A DNA stretch of 64,000 nucleotides from Varibaculum prostatecancerukia (GTDB lineage Bacteria > Actinomycetota > Actinomycetes > Actinomycetales > Actinomycetaceae): NCBI RefSeq assembly GCF_943169825.2, contig NZ_OW968402.1, forward strand, positions 62,001-126,000. The letters run 5' to 3'. The position numbers and the translations under genes were made by a program. Positions 36,073 to 46,489 of the stretch are shown one piece after another; position 1 is the first letter of the stretch, and the number at the start of each line of letters is the position of its first letter. A model generated the notes under the pieces. The model ran no database searches and was not told where the DNA came from. It worked only from the letters and a program-made list of their open reading frames with translations.

Positions 36073-37737
36073 TTAAGCTTTGCCCTCAACCTCTGCCAAG
36101 GGCACGACGGTTACCGGGGTAACTTTGCGTCCTTCTAAAGTAGAGTTAATTTCCTCTTGCGAGGCATGAGCCAGGTTGACGGCAAGATCGAACTCTTCGT
36201 CGATTTCCTTATTCGGCTTGTAGGTGGCGCGAGACACCAGCCAGGAGACCAGCAGGTTCAGTAAGAACCCGGGTAGGATCTCGTACACCTGGAAGAACAT
36301 CGGCACGGTGTCTGGTAGATTGCCCCAGATACCAACGGTAATAGCACCCACGGCCATACCGGATGCAGCTCCCTGCCAGGTGTACTTGCGCCAGTAGAGG
36401 CTTAATACCACCACCGGACCGAAAGCAGCCCCGAAACCTGCCCAGGCAAAGGCCACCAGACCCAGAATCGAGTCGGTACGGAACCAGGCAAAGAAAGCGG
36501 CGATAACCGAAATCGCTAACACCACCATCCGGCCCGCGTTAATACCTTTGGCACCCAATAGACGCTTCTTCTTGATACCGCGGTAAATATCCTCAACCAC
36601 TGCGGAGGAAGTTACCAATAGCTGTGAAGAAACAGTAGACATGATGGCGGCCAAAATCGCGGCCAACATGAACCCGGCGAGCACGGCGGGGAAGAGCTTT
36701 TCCCCCATAACCAGGTAGATGCTCTCTTGCGGGTTAACTTTCACCCGAGCTAGGGCTTCTTTAATGCCACCGAGGCCATTTTCGACGAGGGCGCGCCCGA
36801 TTAGAGCGGTCAAAGTAGCGCCTAGCACACACAGGAACATCCAGCCGATGCCCAGGCGGCGAGCCGCCACCGCTTCTTTGGGGGAGCGCAGCGCCATATA
36901 GCGCACAATCACGTGGGGCATACCAACATATCCCAGCCCCCAGGCCAGACCGTTGAGCATCGACAACTTACCAGCAGCGCCATCACCTACGATCGAGAAC
37001 ATATGACCTTCTAGGCCGTTGAGGGTGCCAGTCATAACTCCGAAGCCGCCTAGGGCAACTACGCCGAAGATCGGCACTAGCAGCAGGGCGATAAGCATCA
37101 TGATGCCCTGTACCATATCGGTCCACGACACCGCCAGGAATCCGCCTACCAGGGTGTAAAGAATAACTACCCCGGCCACGATTACCATGCCTACGTGGTA
37201 GTTAACACCGAAGATGGATTCAAAGAACACGCCTCCGGAAACCATGCCGCTGGCCACGTAGATGGTGAAGAAGAAAAGAATAATAATCCCGGCTACCATC
37301 TGCAGGACATATTTGTTGTCTTTAAGGCGTGCCGACATGAACGAAGGAACGGTAATCGAGTCTCCGGCTACCTGCGAATAGGAACGCAGGCGGGGGGCTA
37401 CCCATTTCCAGGCACACCAGGAACCAATCAGCAGCCCGATGGCAATCCAGGATTCCACCAGACCGGTCAGGTAAAGGGCGCCCGGCAGTCCCATCATTAA
37501 CCATCCAGACATATCCGCGGCACCCGCCGAAAGCGCGGCTACCAGCGGAGGCAAGGAACGTCCTCCCACCATGTAATCATCCATGGTTTGCGTACGGGTG
37601 TAGCCATAGATACCGATCAAGATCATGGCTACGAAGTAAATAACCATGGCAATCGCGATACCGCTAGTACTCCCGCTACTAATAAAATCTGCTGCACCTA
37701 CGGTGGGCAACACTAATGTTGAGAATGTACTTATCAT
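36073..37737 (-). CDS. putP: sodium/proline symporter PutP
   Basis: A 554-residue sodium:solute symporter with about 13 membrane helices. Conserved PutP segments include GGRSLPPLVAALSAGAADMS with the WLMMGLPGALY that follows, the VGGFLAVSWTDMVQG block and FAWAGFGAAFGPVVV with LYWRKYTWQGA. It imports proline with Na+ and feeds the adjacent PutA. The start ATG follows GGAGA with four-base spacing. A promoter-like TTGTGA-N17-TAGTAT lies at 37782-37810 on the same strand. Transport and catabolism genes are in the order putP-putA on one strand, as expected for a proline-use operon. Confidence 0.95.
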   Translation of the reverse strand: MISTFSTLVLPTVGAADFISSGSTSGIAIAMVIYFVAMILIGIYGYTRTQTMDDYMVGGRSLPPLVAALSAGAADMSGWLMMGLPGALYLTGLVESWIAIGLLIGSWCAWKWVAPRLRSYSQVAGDSITVPSFMSARLKDNKYVLQMVAGIIILFFFTIYVASGMVSGGVFFESIFGVNYHVGMVIVAGVVILYTLVGGFLAVSWTDMVQGIMMLIALLLVPIFGVVALGGFGVMTGTLNGLEGHMFSIVGDGAAGKLSMLNGLAWGLGYVGMPHVIVRYMALRSPKEAVAARRLGIGWMFLCVLGATLTALIGRALVENGLGGIKEALARVKVNPQESIYLVMGEKLFPAVLAGFMLAAILAAIMSTVSSQLLVTSSAVVEDIYRGIKKKRLLGAKGINAGRMVVLAISVIAAFFAWFRTDSILGLVAFAWAGFGAAFGPVVVLSLYWRKYTWQGAASGMAVGAITVGIWGNLPDTVPMFFQVYEILPGFLLNLLVSWLVSRATYKPNKEIDEEFDLAVNLAHASQEEINSTLEGRKVTPVTVVPLAEVEGKA

Positions 37738-38104
37738 TTGCTCTCCATTGGGATAAGTGCCGAAACTTTCGACTGCGCAACATACTATCTCGCTGTCAAG
37801 CTAATCACAATATGACACGGGACTTTAGATATGTGAGAGGTGGAAGTCTTTTTGGCTCGCCTCGGGTAAAATAGCAGGAAACTCTGGGTTTAAAGAACCT
37901 TTTTTCGAGCTAGAAGTTTCCCCAAAAGCCTAGGCCTAAAGACCCGGATGTTTGTGATTTAGGTCGCTGAAATCAGCGGCAGAGGGGCCGTGGGCAGGCA
38001 TACTGAAATAGCGGTTAGTACCTATCTTTTAATAAGGAGGTGTTTTCTTTACTTGGAGGCGAAGTAGGCATTACTACAAATTAGGTATCCAGGTGAAACT
38101 AGGT
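37738..38104. other. 367-base region between putP and ispF
   Basis: Both flanking genes are on the minus strand. The putP promoter lies at its left end. The remainder shows no gene; an orphan ribosome-site-like AAGGAGG at 38034-38040 on the plus strand is followed only by a 14-codon frame. I see no terminator hairpin of note for ispF. Confidence 0.5.
37782..37810 (-). promoter_or_regulatory. putP: candidate putP promoter
   Basis: On the minus strand TTGTGA (37805-37810) and TAGTAT (37782-37787) are separated by 17 bases, 45 bases upstream of the putP ATG. Good fit to a housekeeping promoter; not tested. Confidence 0.45.
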
Positions 38105-38680
38105 TCAGTGCCGAGGATAAACCAGAGCAGTAGCTATCGCGGCCGCGCCCTCCCCACGTCCCGTGAACCCCAGATTGTCCGAGGTAGTCGCAGAAATCGA
38201 CACCGGCGCCCCCACCGCTTCCTCAAGAGCTGCTCGTGCCTGCTGATACCGTGCCCCCATTCGCGGGCGATTAGCGATCACCTGAACAGCGGCGTTTCCT
38301 AGCTCCCATCCTGCCTGGTGAATAAGCTCCATTGTGGCCGCCAGTAGCTGTTTTCCAGAGGCTCCCCGCCACTCGGGACGGTCAGTGCCAAAGTGGGAAC
38401 CCAGGTCACCTTGACCGGCAGCCGATAAAATTGCATCACAAAGTGCGTGCGCGGCCACATCCGCATCAGAGTGTCCCTTTAAGGGTGTTTCCCCTGGCCA
38501 GGAAAGTCCCGCCACCATGCAGGGGCGGGAAGCCGTCTCCGGGTCGGCGGGATCGGCAAAAGCGTGAACATCGCTGCCAATCCCTACTCGGGGTAAGAAA
38601 GCAGGCGCAGAATCATCTGCGCTGGCAGCGGGGATATCTACCGAAGACTCTGGAGGCAGCTGGTTATGGGAATCGCTCAT
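38105..38680 (-). CDS. ispF: 2-C-methyl-D-erythritol 2,4-cyclodiphosphate synthase
   Basis: A 191-residue protein with the IspF zinc site GIGSDVHAF, the [18 protein letters not shown] block, GDLGSHF and the closing [14 protein letters not shown]. It catalyses the fifth step of the non-mevalonate isoprenoid pathway, making the cyclic diphosphate with loss of CMP. The N-terminus is about 30 residues longer than typical and low in complexity. A GGAGG lies only one base before the annotated ATG, so the start may be imprecise. It stands alone without ispD, which usually neighbours it in Actinobacteria. Confidence 0.93.
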   Translation of the reverse strand: MSDSHNQLPPESSVDIPAASADDSAPAFLPRVGIGSDVHAFADPADPETASRPCMVAGLSWPGETPLKGHSDADVAAHALCDAILSAAGQGDLGSHFGTDRPEWRGASGKQLLAATMELIHQAGWELGNAAVQVIANRPRMGARYQQARAALEEAVGAPVSISATTSDNLGFTGRGEGAAAIATALVYPRH

Positions 38681-38750
38681 ACCTCCAGTTTAGCGGGGCT
38701 CCCTGCCCAGAAGCACTAATACTTGCCTCTCGGGATGGCTAAATCCGTCG

Positions 38751-39785
38751 CTAGGGATCTAGACGAAATACTTCCAGGTCAACGACTCGCGGCTCCGGGT
38801 AATCCGCAATATGTACTAGCAGCATTCCCGCAGTCTTCAAATAGGGGTCGTTCTGGGGTAATAACCTACCTAATTTGTTAGGAGTGAGCGGAGCTAGTTC
38901 CCCAATAATCCCCGGTATGGTGGGGCGATGGACGCAAATCGCCAGCGGCGCGGCGGGGGCATCTAAGTGACTTTCCGTAAGTAATCCGCGCACGACCGCG
39001 CGCATCTGCGAAGGATCATCGCGATAGGCGTCCTCGGTAAAGGAGGCCTCGGTCTTTAAAGGCGTACCCGACAGCGTGGCGTAGGGAGCCACAGTGGCCA
39101 CGCAACGCCGCCACGGGGAAGTGATTATCTGGTTAATCCCCAGAGCCGAAAGTGCCGGGATCAGCCGCAACACTTGGGAGGAACCCCGTCGTGAAAGCGG
39201 GCGAGTCATTTCGCCGTTTTCCCAATGGGAGCGCTTAATAGCTTTTGCATGGCGCACCACCGCCAGGGTGCGAGTGTATAAGGTGCGTTCTGCCAAGCGG
39301 GTGAGCAGTTCCTCGAGCAGACGCCGGTCACCGCGGCGAGTTAGCATCCGCATCGCTTTGCGCGGCCCTACCCATTGGCATTTATCAATCTCTTTGGTAG
39401 AAGCGAGGGGAGCGAGGGGGCGAGCCCGCAGAGTTTGTTTGGAAACATCCGGGAAACCTACCCAGTAGTGAACCTCTTTGGTGACCCGCGCCCCCAGGCG
39501 GTACCTCTGCACTGTCAGTGGTGCCCCTAAACGAATGGGAACCCCGGTTTCTTCTTCAACTTCGCGGACTGCCGTTGCCGGTATTGCTTCACCTGGTTCG
39601 CGTTTTCCTTTCGGCCAAGACCAGTCATCGTAGCGAGGTCGATGCACAATCAAGACCTGAATATCTTGACGCTTTTCAGGAACCATAGTGCCGGGAATGG
39701 GGTTAGCTTCTGGTCGCAAACGCCATACTAATGCGCCTGCGGACCGCACTATCCGCATATGCGGTGGCTTAGGTCGAGCCGTCAT
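38751..39785 (-). CDS. NUDIX hydrolase fused to histidine phosphatase (MutT1-like)
   Basis: The protein joins two domains. The NUDIX domain (first ~150 residues) has the box G-x5-E-x7-REVEEETG with PKGKREPGEAIPATAVREV. The C-terminal domain is a SixA/phosphoglycerate-mutase-type histidine phosphatase beginning LAVVRHAKAIKRS. This order is that of mycobacterial MutT1, which hydrolyses 8-oxo-dGTP and diadenosine polyphosphates. It is beside ppk, a common actinobacterial pair that links nucleotide clean-up with polyphosphate metabolism. I chose the ATG at 39785, with AAAGG 13 bases upstream; a longer frame starts with GTG at 39860 but lacks a ribosome site. Confidence 0.85.
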   Translation of the reverse strand: MTARPKPPHMRIVRSAGALVWRLRPEANPIPGTMVPEKRQDIQVLIVHRPRYDDWSWPKGKREPGEAIPATAVREVEEETGVPIRLGAPLTVQRYRLGARVTKEVHYWVGFPDVSKQTLRARPLAPLASTKEIDKCQWVGPRKAMRMLTRRGDRRLLEELLTRLAERTLYTRTLAVVRHAKAIKRSHWENGEMTRPLSRRGSSQVLRLIPALSALGINQIITSPWRRCVATVAPYATLSGTPLKTEASFTEDAYRDDPSQMRAVVRGLLTESHLDAPAAPLAICVHRPTIPGIIGELAPLTPNKLGRLLPQNDPYLKTAGMLLVHIADYPEPRVVDLEVFRLDP

Positions 39786-39909
39786 AGTAGCCACTTGCCT
39801 TTCTTGTAATCTGTTTCCATTGTCTAACAAATTACCTATAAGGTCATTCCTCGAGGTCACCGGGGTGTCAATTGCTTTAACGGTACAAGGTAGCGAGGAA
39901 AAATCTGCC

Positions 39910-42744
39910 CTAGCGTCCCTTCATCCGCGAATTGGCTTTATTAATTAGGTACTCTTGGATGTCCATTAGGGCAGAGCCGTCTTTGGCCTCAATATGACGC
40001 CGCCAAGTTCCATCCCGGCGCAAATGCCAAGAGGAAACCTCTGGGGAGGCTTCGAGTTTCACCAAATCCATGAGCTCCGCGGTCATCTCGGCATCTTTAA
40101 TTAAAATCAGCGCCTCCACCCGGCGATCCAGGTTGCGGTGCATCAGGTCAGCAGAGCCGATCCACACTTCCGGCTGTCCGGAATTTTCGAAAGCATAAAT
40201 CCGTGAATGCTCCAGGAAACGTCCCAAAATAGAGCGCACCCGGATATTTTCGGATAGGCCGCGCACTCCAGAACGAATCGTGCAAATCCCGCGAACCACA
40301 ATATCGATAGGCACACCTGCCTGGCTGGCGCGGTAGAGGGCATCGGTTACTGCCTCGTCTACCAGGGAGTTTACTTTAATCCCGATATAGGCGGGCAGAC
40401 CCTTACGGTGATTATCGACCTCGCGTTCAATGCGTTCGATAATCCCGGGACGGATAGAGCGCGGTGCCACCAATAAGCGGTGGAAGGAGGTACGGGGCGC
40501 ATAACCAGAAAGCTGATTAAACAGACGAGTAAGGTCTTGAGCTACCTCGCGGTCACAGGTCAGCAAGCCGAGATCCTCATATCCGCGTGCCGTCTTGGGG
40601 TGATAGTTACCGGTGCCTACGTGGCAGTAGCGGCGCAGACCATCGGCTTCTTCCCGCACCACCATCGACAGTTTGCAGTGGGTTTTCAACCCCACCATCC
40701 CATAGACCACGTGTACCCCAGCGCGCTCTAGTTTGCGCGCCCAAGAAATGTTGGCGTCCTCATCGAAACGGGCTTTGATCTCTACAATCGCCAGCACCTG
40801 TTTCCCGTTTTGTGCCGCCTCAATTAGGGCAGAAACAATCGGAGAATCTGAGGAAGTGCGGTAAAGCGTCTGCTTTATGGAACGCACTTTCGGATCTTTA
40901 GCGGCGTAGGTGACGAAATGTTGCACCGAGGTCGAGAAAGAATCATAGGGGTGATGCAGCAGCACATCGTGGCTACGAATCATCGCAAAAATATCGGTGG
41001 GTCTGGCCGATTCCACTTCCGCAAGCCCGGCGGCGGTGGCCGGAACGAACTTCTTGTACTTGAGTTCCGGCAAATCCAGTTCGTGCAGTTCGTTCAGGCA
41101 GCGCAGGTCAATAGGTTCGGGGAGGGCGAAAACATCCTCCATCCCAATCTCTAGTTTGGCAACCAGGAAGTCCAGGACTGGACGGGAAATCCCCTCTGCC
41201 ACCTCTAGGCGGACTGCCGGGCCGAAACGGCGCCGCAAGAGTTCTTGTTCCATTGCGGTCAGCAGGTTCTCGGCGTCGTCCTCTTCTACTTCCAGATCTT
41301 CGTTGCGGGTCAGGCGGAACACGTGATGCTCCAAGATTTCCATCCCCGGGAAGAGGTGATCTAGGTGCGGACCGATAACGTCCTCCATGGTAACGAAAGT
41401 GGCTTCTCCCTTGGTATCTAGCGCATCCTCCGGGATTACCTGGTCTATTGCCTGTTCCACGCAGATCAGCCGGGGCAGGCTTTCCGGGATTTTTACCCGC
41501 GCGAAGTGCTGTTTTCCAGTTAGGGGATTGCGCAGCACCACCGCCAGGTTTACTGACAGCCCCGAAATATAGGGGAAGGGGTGCGAAGGATCGACTGCCA
41601 GGGGGGTGAGAATGGGGAAAATTTGGCGCCGGAAATATCCATGCAGGAATTCTTGCTGTTCGGGGGCAAGATCATCCCAGCGGCGCAGCTTAATCCCCAC
41701 TTTTTCTAGTTCGCCTAGCAAAGTGTTCTGCACAAAACCGGCTTGCCGGGCACAGAGAACCTGGGCGCGTTCAGTCACCAGGTCAAGTACCTGGCGGGGG
41801 GTGAGGCCGGAGGCGGCGGTGCGGGCGATTCCGGCAGCAATCCGGCGTTTAAGCCCGGCCACGCGCACCATATAGAACTCGTCCAAATTGGAGGAGAAAA
41901 TAGTGGTGAACCAAGCGCGCTCCAAAATCGGGAGTCGCTCATCTTCTGCCTGCTCTAATACCCGCTGGTTAAACTGCATCCAGGACAGTTCCCGATCCCC
42001 AAACCGTCCCTTGGGGAGAGGTTTATCTTGACCGAGGGGGCCAGCTTGCGCGAGTTTGTCAATGCCGGGAGCCTCCCGCAAAGTGGAGGGACTGATGGTG
42101 GAAAGATCTTCCGGACCATCAGTTTGGGCGTGACCACCGAAAGTCTTATCTTCCTGCGAGGTTTTTTCGGTTGATGAGGAGGTCTTTGACTTCTTAGTGG
42201 TCTTTTCGCGGGTAGCTTTGGACCCGCCTGCCTGATCCTTCACTTTTGTTTTCGGGGTGGCAGTTTTTTCTTTGGCGCCGCCTGCTGTTGAGTTTTCCTT
42301 AGCGGCTGCTTTCCCGCTATCTTTACTGGTAGTTTTAGCGTCTTTACCAGATGTTTTGTTCTTAGTGCTCTTATCTGAAGCAGGGGTGGCAGTTTTTTTC
42401 GGTCGGGGCAAAAGCTCATCGTCTGAAGCTATTTTCTTGCCGTCTACAAATGGAGAAGCGCCCGTAGGCAGGTCGTAGTCGGCGTCCTCGTAATCGGTAC
42501 CGGGAAACTGTTCGGGAGAGGTTTTTGAAGAAATCAGCTCATCCGCAGTCGCGGTCTCAAAATTAGATTCTGCCGCCACCCGATCTACCTGCGGGGTTGG
42601 TTCAGTCTGCGGATTTTCCTTATAAACCCGGGCGATATCGGCAGGAGAGGGTACTACGTGCGACTGGCCGGTCGCGTCCTCTTTAATTTTGGCCTTCCCC
42701 ACTTTGGGTTCTGGCCTGTTCTCAGCGTCCTGTTTATGTTCCAT
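39910..42744 (-). CDS. ppk1: polyphosphate kinase 1 with long Lys/Thr-rich N-terminal tail
   Basis: PPK1 makes inorganic polyphosphate from ATP. The last ~700 residues match the family: [43 protein letters not shown], and [21 protein letters not shown], which holds the phosphorylated active-site histidine (about H708). The first ~210 residues are extra: a charged, disordered region with repeated Lys-Thr-Ser segments and no homology I recognise. The ATG at 42744 is chosen because GGAAGGGG lies just upstream; a TTG five codons earlier overlaps that site. Total length is 944 residues against about 700 for most PPK1 proteins. A 12-base palindrome (42781-42792) precedes it. Confidence 0.93.
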   Translation of the reverse strand: MEHKQDAENRPEPKVGKAKIKEDATGQSHVVPSPADIARVYKENPQTEPTPQVDRVAAESNFETATADELISSKTSPEQFPGTDYEDADYDLPTGASPFVDGKKIASDDELLPRPKKTATPASDKSTKNKTSGKDAKTTSKDSGKAAAKENSTAGGAKEKTATPKTKVKDQAGGSKATREKTTKKSKTSSSTEKTSQEDKTFGGHAQTDGPEDLSTISPSTLREAPGIDKLAQAGPLGQDKPLPKGRFGDRELSWMQFNQRVLEQAEDERLPILERAWFTTIFSSNLDEFYMVRVAGLKRRIAAGIARTAASGLTPRQVLDLVTERAQVLCARQAGFVQNTLLGELEKVGIKLRRWDDLAPEQQEFLHGYFRRQIFPILTPLAVDPSHPFPYISGLSVNLAVVLRNPLTGKQHFARVKIPESLPRLICVEQAIDQVIPEDALDTKGEATFVTMEDVIGPHLDHLFPGMEILEHHVFRLTRNEDLEVEEDDAENLLTAMEQELLRRRFGPAVRLEVAEGISRPVLDFLVAKLEIGMEDVFALPEPIDLRCLNELHELDLPELKYKKFVPATAAGLAEVESARPTDIFAMIRSHDVLLHHPYDSFSTSVQHFVTYAAKDPKVRSIKQTLYRTSSDSPIVSALIEAAQNGKQVLAIVEIKARFDEDANISWARKLERAGVHVVYGMVGLKTHCKLSMVVREEADGLRRYCHVGTGNYHPKTARGYEDLGLLTCDREVAQDLTRLFNQLSGYAPRTSFHRLLVAPRSIRPGIIERIEREVDNHRKGLPAYIGIKVNSLVDEAVTDALYRASQAGVPIDIVVRGICTIRSGVRGLSENIRVRSILGRFLEHSRIYAFENSGQPEVWIGSADLMHRNLDRRVEALILIKDAEMTAELMDLVKLEASPEVSSWHLRRDGTWRRHIEAKDGSALMDIQEYLINKANSRMKGR

Positions 42745-42780
42745 GCCGACCCCTTCCAAAAATAACGGCAGTGTTTCTTA

Positions 42781-42792
42781 AGGAATATTCCT
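42781..42792. promoter_or_regulatory. 12-base palindrome upstream of ppk1
   Basis: AGGAATATTCCT, flanked by TTA and AA, is a perfect palindrome 37 bases before the ppk1 start and 13 bases past the stop of the upstream gene. It could be an operator, but its shortness allows chance occurrence. Confidence 0.25.
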
Positions 42793-42805
42793 AAAGGATT
42801 TGTTT

Positions 42806-43429
42806 CTAGTCTAGGCGATTTGCTTTCGCGGCACGTGCTGAAAGTTTCAGGTCGTCCGCGGTTTGTAGCAGCGCTTCGGGACGTAGAGTTACCGGATCCG
42901 CCAGTTCGTCCCGGGCGTCCTTAATCCATTCCGCGCTCACCCCGCTGGCAAGTACCTGCAGGAAATCACCGATGCGATCTAGCAGGGAAGCCAGCTCAGC
43001 CATCGATGCCTGCGCCCGCCACAGGGCAGCCAGTTTATCCATGAGGGCGGCTACCGATTTATCGGAGTGCTCCCGAGAAAAAACATCCCCGATATCTAGG
43101 GCGGCAAGTCCCTGCTGGAAACGGTTGTTGACCAGCTGTGGATCCCGTAAATACCACTGATATACCAGGTAGAGCCGCCACAGGGTGCCCGGTAAAGTGC
43201 CCGCCGGAGAGGAGGACCACAGTTCACTGACCGTATCTATCCCGCCTGATTCCAGCAGCTGCCGCAAACGCTGGACGTTCTCATCGCTTTCTTTTTCTAT
43301 CCCCAGCAACGTCTGGGCTACTAGGTGAGCGACTTCTGAGGAGCTCGCCCCGTCCTCGGCACCGGGAATATTTTCTGCTTGTTCGGCATCCAACATCGCT
43401 GGCCTGCGCGGAGCCTTCCGTGTACTCAT
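42806..43429 (-). CDS. hypothetical all-helical protein upstream of ppk1
   Basis: A 207-residue protein of unknown function. The ATG at 43429 is preceded by AAAGGAGG with ideal spacing, so the longer frame to 43618 is rejected. The first ~40 residues are basic then acidic and disordered; the rest is predicted helical, with Leu-rich amphipathic segments (VAHLVAQTLLGIEKES, SMAELASLLDRIGDFLQVLA). There is no membrane helix or signal peptide. It lies on the same strand as ppk1, 61 bases upstream, so they may be co-transcribed. I know of no catalytic motif in it. Confidence 0.7.
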   Translation of the reverse strand: MSTRKAPRRPAMLDAEQAENIPGAEDGASSSEVAHLVAQTLLGIEKESDENVQRLRQLLESGGIDTVSELWSSSPAGTLPGTLWRLYLVYQWYLRDPQLVNNRFQQGLAALDIGDVFSREHSDKSVAALMDKLAALWRAQASMAELASLLDRIGDFLQVLASGVSAEWIKDARDELADPVTLRPEALLQTADDLKLSARAAKANRLD

Positions 43430-43714
43430 TTTTCCTCCTTTAATAGCCCTATTGTCTCTCAGCCACCCTTGCTTGCGCGCGGCTTTGCCTTGATTGGACA
43501 GATAAGCTCGCGCCCGCACTTCGCGCTGCTGACTTGGCCTAAGGTTCGCCCAGGTGTTTTTCGCAGGTTCCGCGCCGCTGTCTTGCGATGCGCTCCATAG
43601 TGTGAGACCGCTCAACAAAATGCAAGATAAAGCGCTTTCCTGGCTACAATAGGGGAGGTTTGAGGTGCTAAAAATCGGCGCCGCCAGGTTAATAATGCAA
43701 AAGGAAGGATTTTA

Positions 43715-45151
43715 GTGTCTGACCGTCCGCTTAGTGTTGCTGTGATTGGAGCCGGTCCTGCCGGAATCTATGCCTCCGATATTTTGTCCAAGTCTGGTCT
43801 CAATGTAGAAATTGACCTATTTGAACGCCTGCCTGCGCCCTATGGCTTGGTGCGTTACGGGGTGGCTCCGGATCACCCCCGGATTCGCGCGATTATCACT
43901 GCCCTTTACAAGATTTTGCAGCGCGGAGATATTCGTCTGCTGGCCAATGTGAATGTTGGTGGCGAGGACGCTGATATTACCGTTGATGACCTACATGAAC
44001 ACTATGATGCGATTATTTTCGCCACCGGTTCTGACCGGGATAAACCGATTGATTTGCCTGGCCAGGATTTGCCGGAATGCTATGGGGCTGCTGATTTCGT
44101 TTCCTGGTACGACGGCAACCCGGACTATCCGCGTTTTTGGCCGCTAGAGGCGAAAGAGGTGGCAGTTATCGGGGTGGGTAACGTCGCCCTGGATATCGCT
44201 CGGGTAATGGCCAAACACCCGGCGGATATGTTAAAAACTGAAATCCCCGAAAATGTGGCGAAAGAACTCTACAAATCCCCGATCACGGATGTACATATTT
44301 TCGGGCGGCGCGGACCTGCCCAAGTGAAGTTCACTCCCTTGGAGCTGCGCGAACTCGGTCAACAGCCGGGAGTAAAAGTTATTGTTTCCGAGGAAGATTT
44401 CGAGTTCGACGAAGGCTCGGAACAGGCGATTGCGGCTTCGAAGCAAACCAAAATGGTAGTCGATACCTTAATTAATTACGCGATGGACGAGGACGATAGC
44501 GAGGCTGACCGCCGCATCCACCTGCATTTATTCTCGGCTCCCAAAGAGATTTTGGCCGATGAAGACGGGCACGTGCGCGCCCTAGTTACGGAACGCACTC
44601 AGCTGAACGGGGACGGAACAGTTTCCGGTACTGGCGAACTGCGGGAAACCCCGGTACAGGCGGTTTATCGCGCGGTCGGGTATTTCTCGTCTCCGATTAC
44701 GGGGCTGCCTTTCGATGAGGCGCGCGGGGTGATTCCGAATAAGGAAGGACGGGTTACCGACCTAGAGGGAACCCCCTTGAACGGCATTTACGCTACCGGT
44801 TGGGTAAAGCGCGGCCCGGTAGGGCTGATTGGCTCTACCAAGTCGGATGCCCAGCAAACTATTGCTCACCTGGTAGAGGACGCGGAAGCCGGCAGGCTAG
44901 TGGCTACCGGGAAAGCGGTAGGTCACGATGCCATGATTAAGCTACTTGAGCAGCGAGGGGTGCCTTTCTCCACCTGGCACGGCTGGGAGCTACTGGACGA
45001 ATATGAAAAGCAGTTGGGCTCGGACTTCGGTGAAGTTGAGGGTGGCCGCGGAGCGCGCGAGCGGGTCAAAGTGGTGTCCCGTAAAGCTATGAGCGCGATT
45101 TCCCGCGGCGAGGACGTGCCTGAAGATTTAATTGGTAAGGACGGCGAATAG
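43715..45151 (+). CDS. fprA: ferredoxin/flavodoxin--NADP+ reductase, FprA type
   Basis: A 478-residue flavoprotein of the adrenodoxin-reductase/FprA family. FAD is bound by VAVIGAGPAGIYASD, the PYGLVRYGVAPDHP block is diagnostic, and NADP is bound by GVGNVALDIARV followed by FGRRGPAQVKFTPLELREL. GWVKRGPVGLIGSTKSDA near the end closes the FAD site. It exchanges electrons between NADPH and small Fe-S or flavin proteins. The GTG start follows AAGGAAGG, with good spacing. It is convergent with htpX and stands alone as a transcription unit. Confidence 0.95.
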   Translation: MSDRPLSVAVIGAGPAGIYASDILSKSGLNVEIDLFERLPAPYGLVRYGVAPDHPRIRAIITALYKILQRGDIRLLANVNVGGEDADITVDDLHEHYDAIIFATGSDRDKPIDLPGQDLPECYGAADFVSWYDGNPDYPRFWPLEAKEVAVIGVGNVALDIARVMAKHPADMLKTEIPENVAKELYKSPITDVHIFGRRGPAQVKFTPLELRELGQQPGVKVIVSEEDFEFDEGSEQAIAASKQTKMVVDTLINYAMDEDDSEADRRIHLHLFSAPKEILADEDGHVRALVTERTQLNGDGTVSGTGELRETPVQAVYRAVGYFSSPITGLPFDEARGVIPNKEGRVTDLEGTPLNGIYATGWVKRGPVGLIGSTKSDAQQTIAHLVEDAEAGRLVATGKAVGHDAMIKLLEQRGVPFSTWHGWELLDEYEKQLGSDFGEVEGGRGARERVKVVSRKAMSAISRGEDVPEDLIGKDGE

Positions 45152-45182
45152 CCTTCTGTATTGATGCTGTGGCTGGTGGCGG

Positions 45183-46064
45183 TTAGTAGCCTGCCATTTC
45201 CTCTAGGCGTCGAATCCGCTGCTCCATCGGCGGGTGGGTAGAAAATAGCTGCTGTACGCCGCCTGCCCTAAAGGGGTTAGCGATCATCATGAATCCAACT
45301 TTTTCGGTTTGCGGGTTTTTCGCCAGCGGTCGAGCGGTAGTTCCCGCCTCCAGTTTCTTGAGGGCGCTGGCCAGCGCCAGGGGATCGCGGGAAAGTTCCG
45401 CGCCGGTTTGATCCGCATCGAACTCACGGGTACGAGAGATCGCTAGTTGGGTCAAGGTGGCAGCCAGTGGTGCCAGGAATACCATCAAAAGCCCTCCGAT
45501 AGCCCCCAGGGGACCAGAACTTTCCCCGTCACGGCGTCCTCCTCCGAAAAAGAACATCATTTGGGCAGCGGAAGTAATCAAACCCCCGATGGCGGCGGCA
45601 ACCGAGGAGGTCAAAATATCGCGGTTGTACACGTGCATCAGTTCGTGGGAGAGTACCCCGCGTAATTCCCGTTCATTTAGCAGCTGCAAAATCCCTTCGG
45701 TGCAGCAAACCGCCGCGTTAGAAGGATTCCTGCCGGTAGCAAAGGCATTCGGGGTAGCGGTAGGGGCAATATAGAGGCGCGGCATCGGTTGTCCGGCGGT
45801 TTGGGACAGCTCGGTGACAATCTTTACGATTTGTGGGTATTGCGCGGGGTCTAGCGGGTAGGCACCCATGGCCTTAATTGCCAACTTGTCCGAGTTCCAA
45901 TAACTATAAAAGGTCGAAGCCAATCCGATGGCCGCAAAAATCCATAGAAATGCGGAATTATTGGTGCCGTAGGCAATCAGGTACCCGATCCCCAACAGAA
46001 TCGCCCACATGATTCCCAGTAGCAGCACGGTCTTTATACCGTTTCCAAAACGTTTTCCCGCCAT
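45183..46064 (-). CDS. htpX: zinc metalloprotease HtpX homolog
   Basis: A 293-residue M48 membrane protease. It has two N-terminal membrane helices, the zinc motif SHELMHVYNRD, a second hydrophobic pair (about 155-200) and the third ligand region SRTREFDADQTGAE. HtpX degrades damaged membrane proteins from the cytoplasmic side. The ATG follows AAGGAGG. No heat-shock operator is evident in the upstream AT-rich region. It converges with fprA with only 31 bases between stops. Confidence 0.95.
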   Translation of the reverse strand: MAGKRFGNGIKTVLLLGIMWAILLGIGYLIAYGTNNSAFLWIFAAIGLASTFYSYWNSDKLAIKAMGAYPLDPAQYPQIVKIVTELSQTAGQPMPRLYIAPTATPNAFATGRNPSNAAVCCTEGILQLLNERELRGVLSHELMHVYNRDILTSSVAAAIGGLITSAAQMMFFFGGGRRDGESSGPLGAIGGLLMVFLAPLAATLTQLAISRTREFDADQTGAELSRDPLALASALKKLEAGTTARPLAKNPQTEKVGFMMIANPFRAGGVQQLFSTHPPMEQRIRRLEEMAGY

Positions 46065-46362
46065 ATTTCCTCCTTGTAGCTCAAATCTAACAGTGCAAGC
46101 TGAGCGGTACCTGGCAGCGAGCTTAGCTTTCTCTATTAGCGATTCCTCTATCGCTCAGCCTGGCGATACCGAGGTCAAATAGCCACTGGCGGTGCTTCTG
46201 ATCCTGATGGTGAATCCGAGAGTTGCCGCCCCAATCAGGGAATACCTAAAAAATATATAGTGACTAAATCTCTAGTAATGAAAGTTTTAGCAGGAATTAG
46301 GGGCTAAAGAAATCGGTAAATTAATAACGGCACAATGAAAGTAACGGCGCCCTAACAGATTA

Positions 46363-46380
46363 GTTTCAATTGATTGAAAC
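46363..46380. promoter_or_regulatory. 18-base palindrome, candidate operator
   Basis: GTTTCAAT and ATTGAAAC flank a TG spacer to give a perfect inverted repeat. It shares the TCAAT/ATTGA half-sites with the repeats closer to the transporter gene and upstream of nikA, so it may bind the same regulator. Confidence 0.4.
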
Positions 46381-46447
46381 CTGCTTTACCTGCATAATCA
46401 TAAAAAAGAGACCGAAAATAAACCCACAATAACACTCAACTAAATAA

Positions 46448-46489
46448 TTGAATATCTATATGCATATATTCAACTGTATTATTGAATAT
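46448..46489. promoter_or_regulatory. TTGAATAT repeat operator region
   Basis: TTGAATAT (46448-46455) is inverted as ATATTCAA (46466-46473) with a 10-base spacer, and occurs again directly at 46482-46489. This arrangement of AT-rich inverted repeats near a promoter is typical of ArsR/SmtB-family metal-sensor sites. An ArsR-type gene lies at the other end of the urease cluster. Confidence 0.45.

Noticed and set aside
38034-38084. Strong ribosome-site-like AAGGAGG followed by a 14-codon frame
   Set aside because: The GTG directly abuts the site with no spacing and the peptide is too short to support; no nearby gene on that strand uses it.
43430-43618. Longer N-terminus for the hypothetical protein upstream of ppk1
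   Set aside because: The ATG at 43429 has an ideal AGGAGG, whereas the longer start has none.
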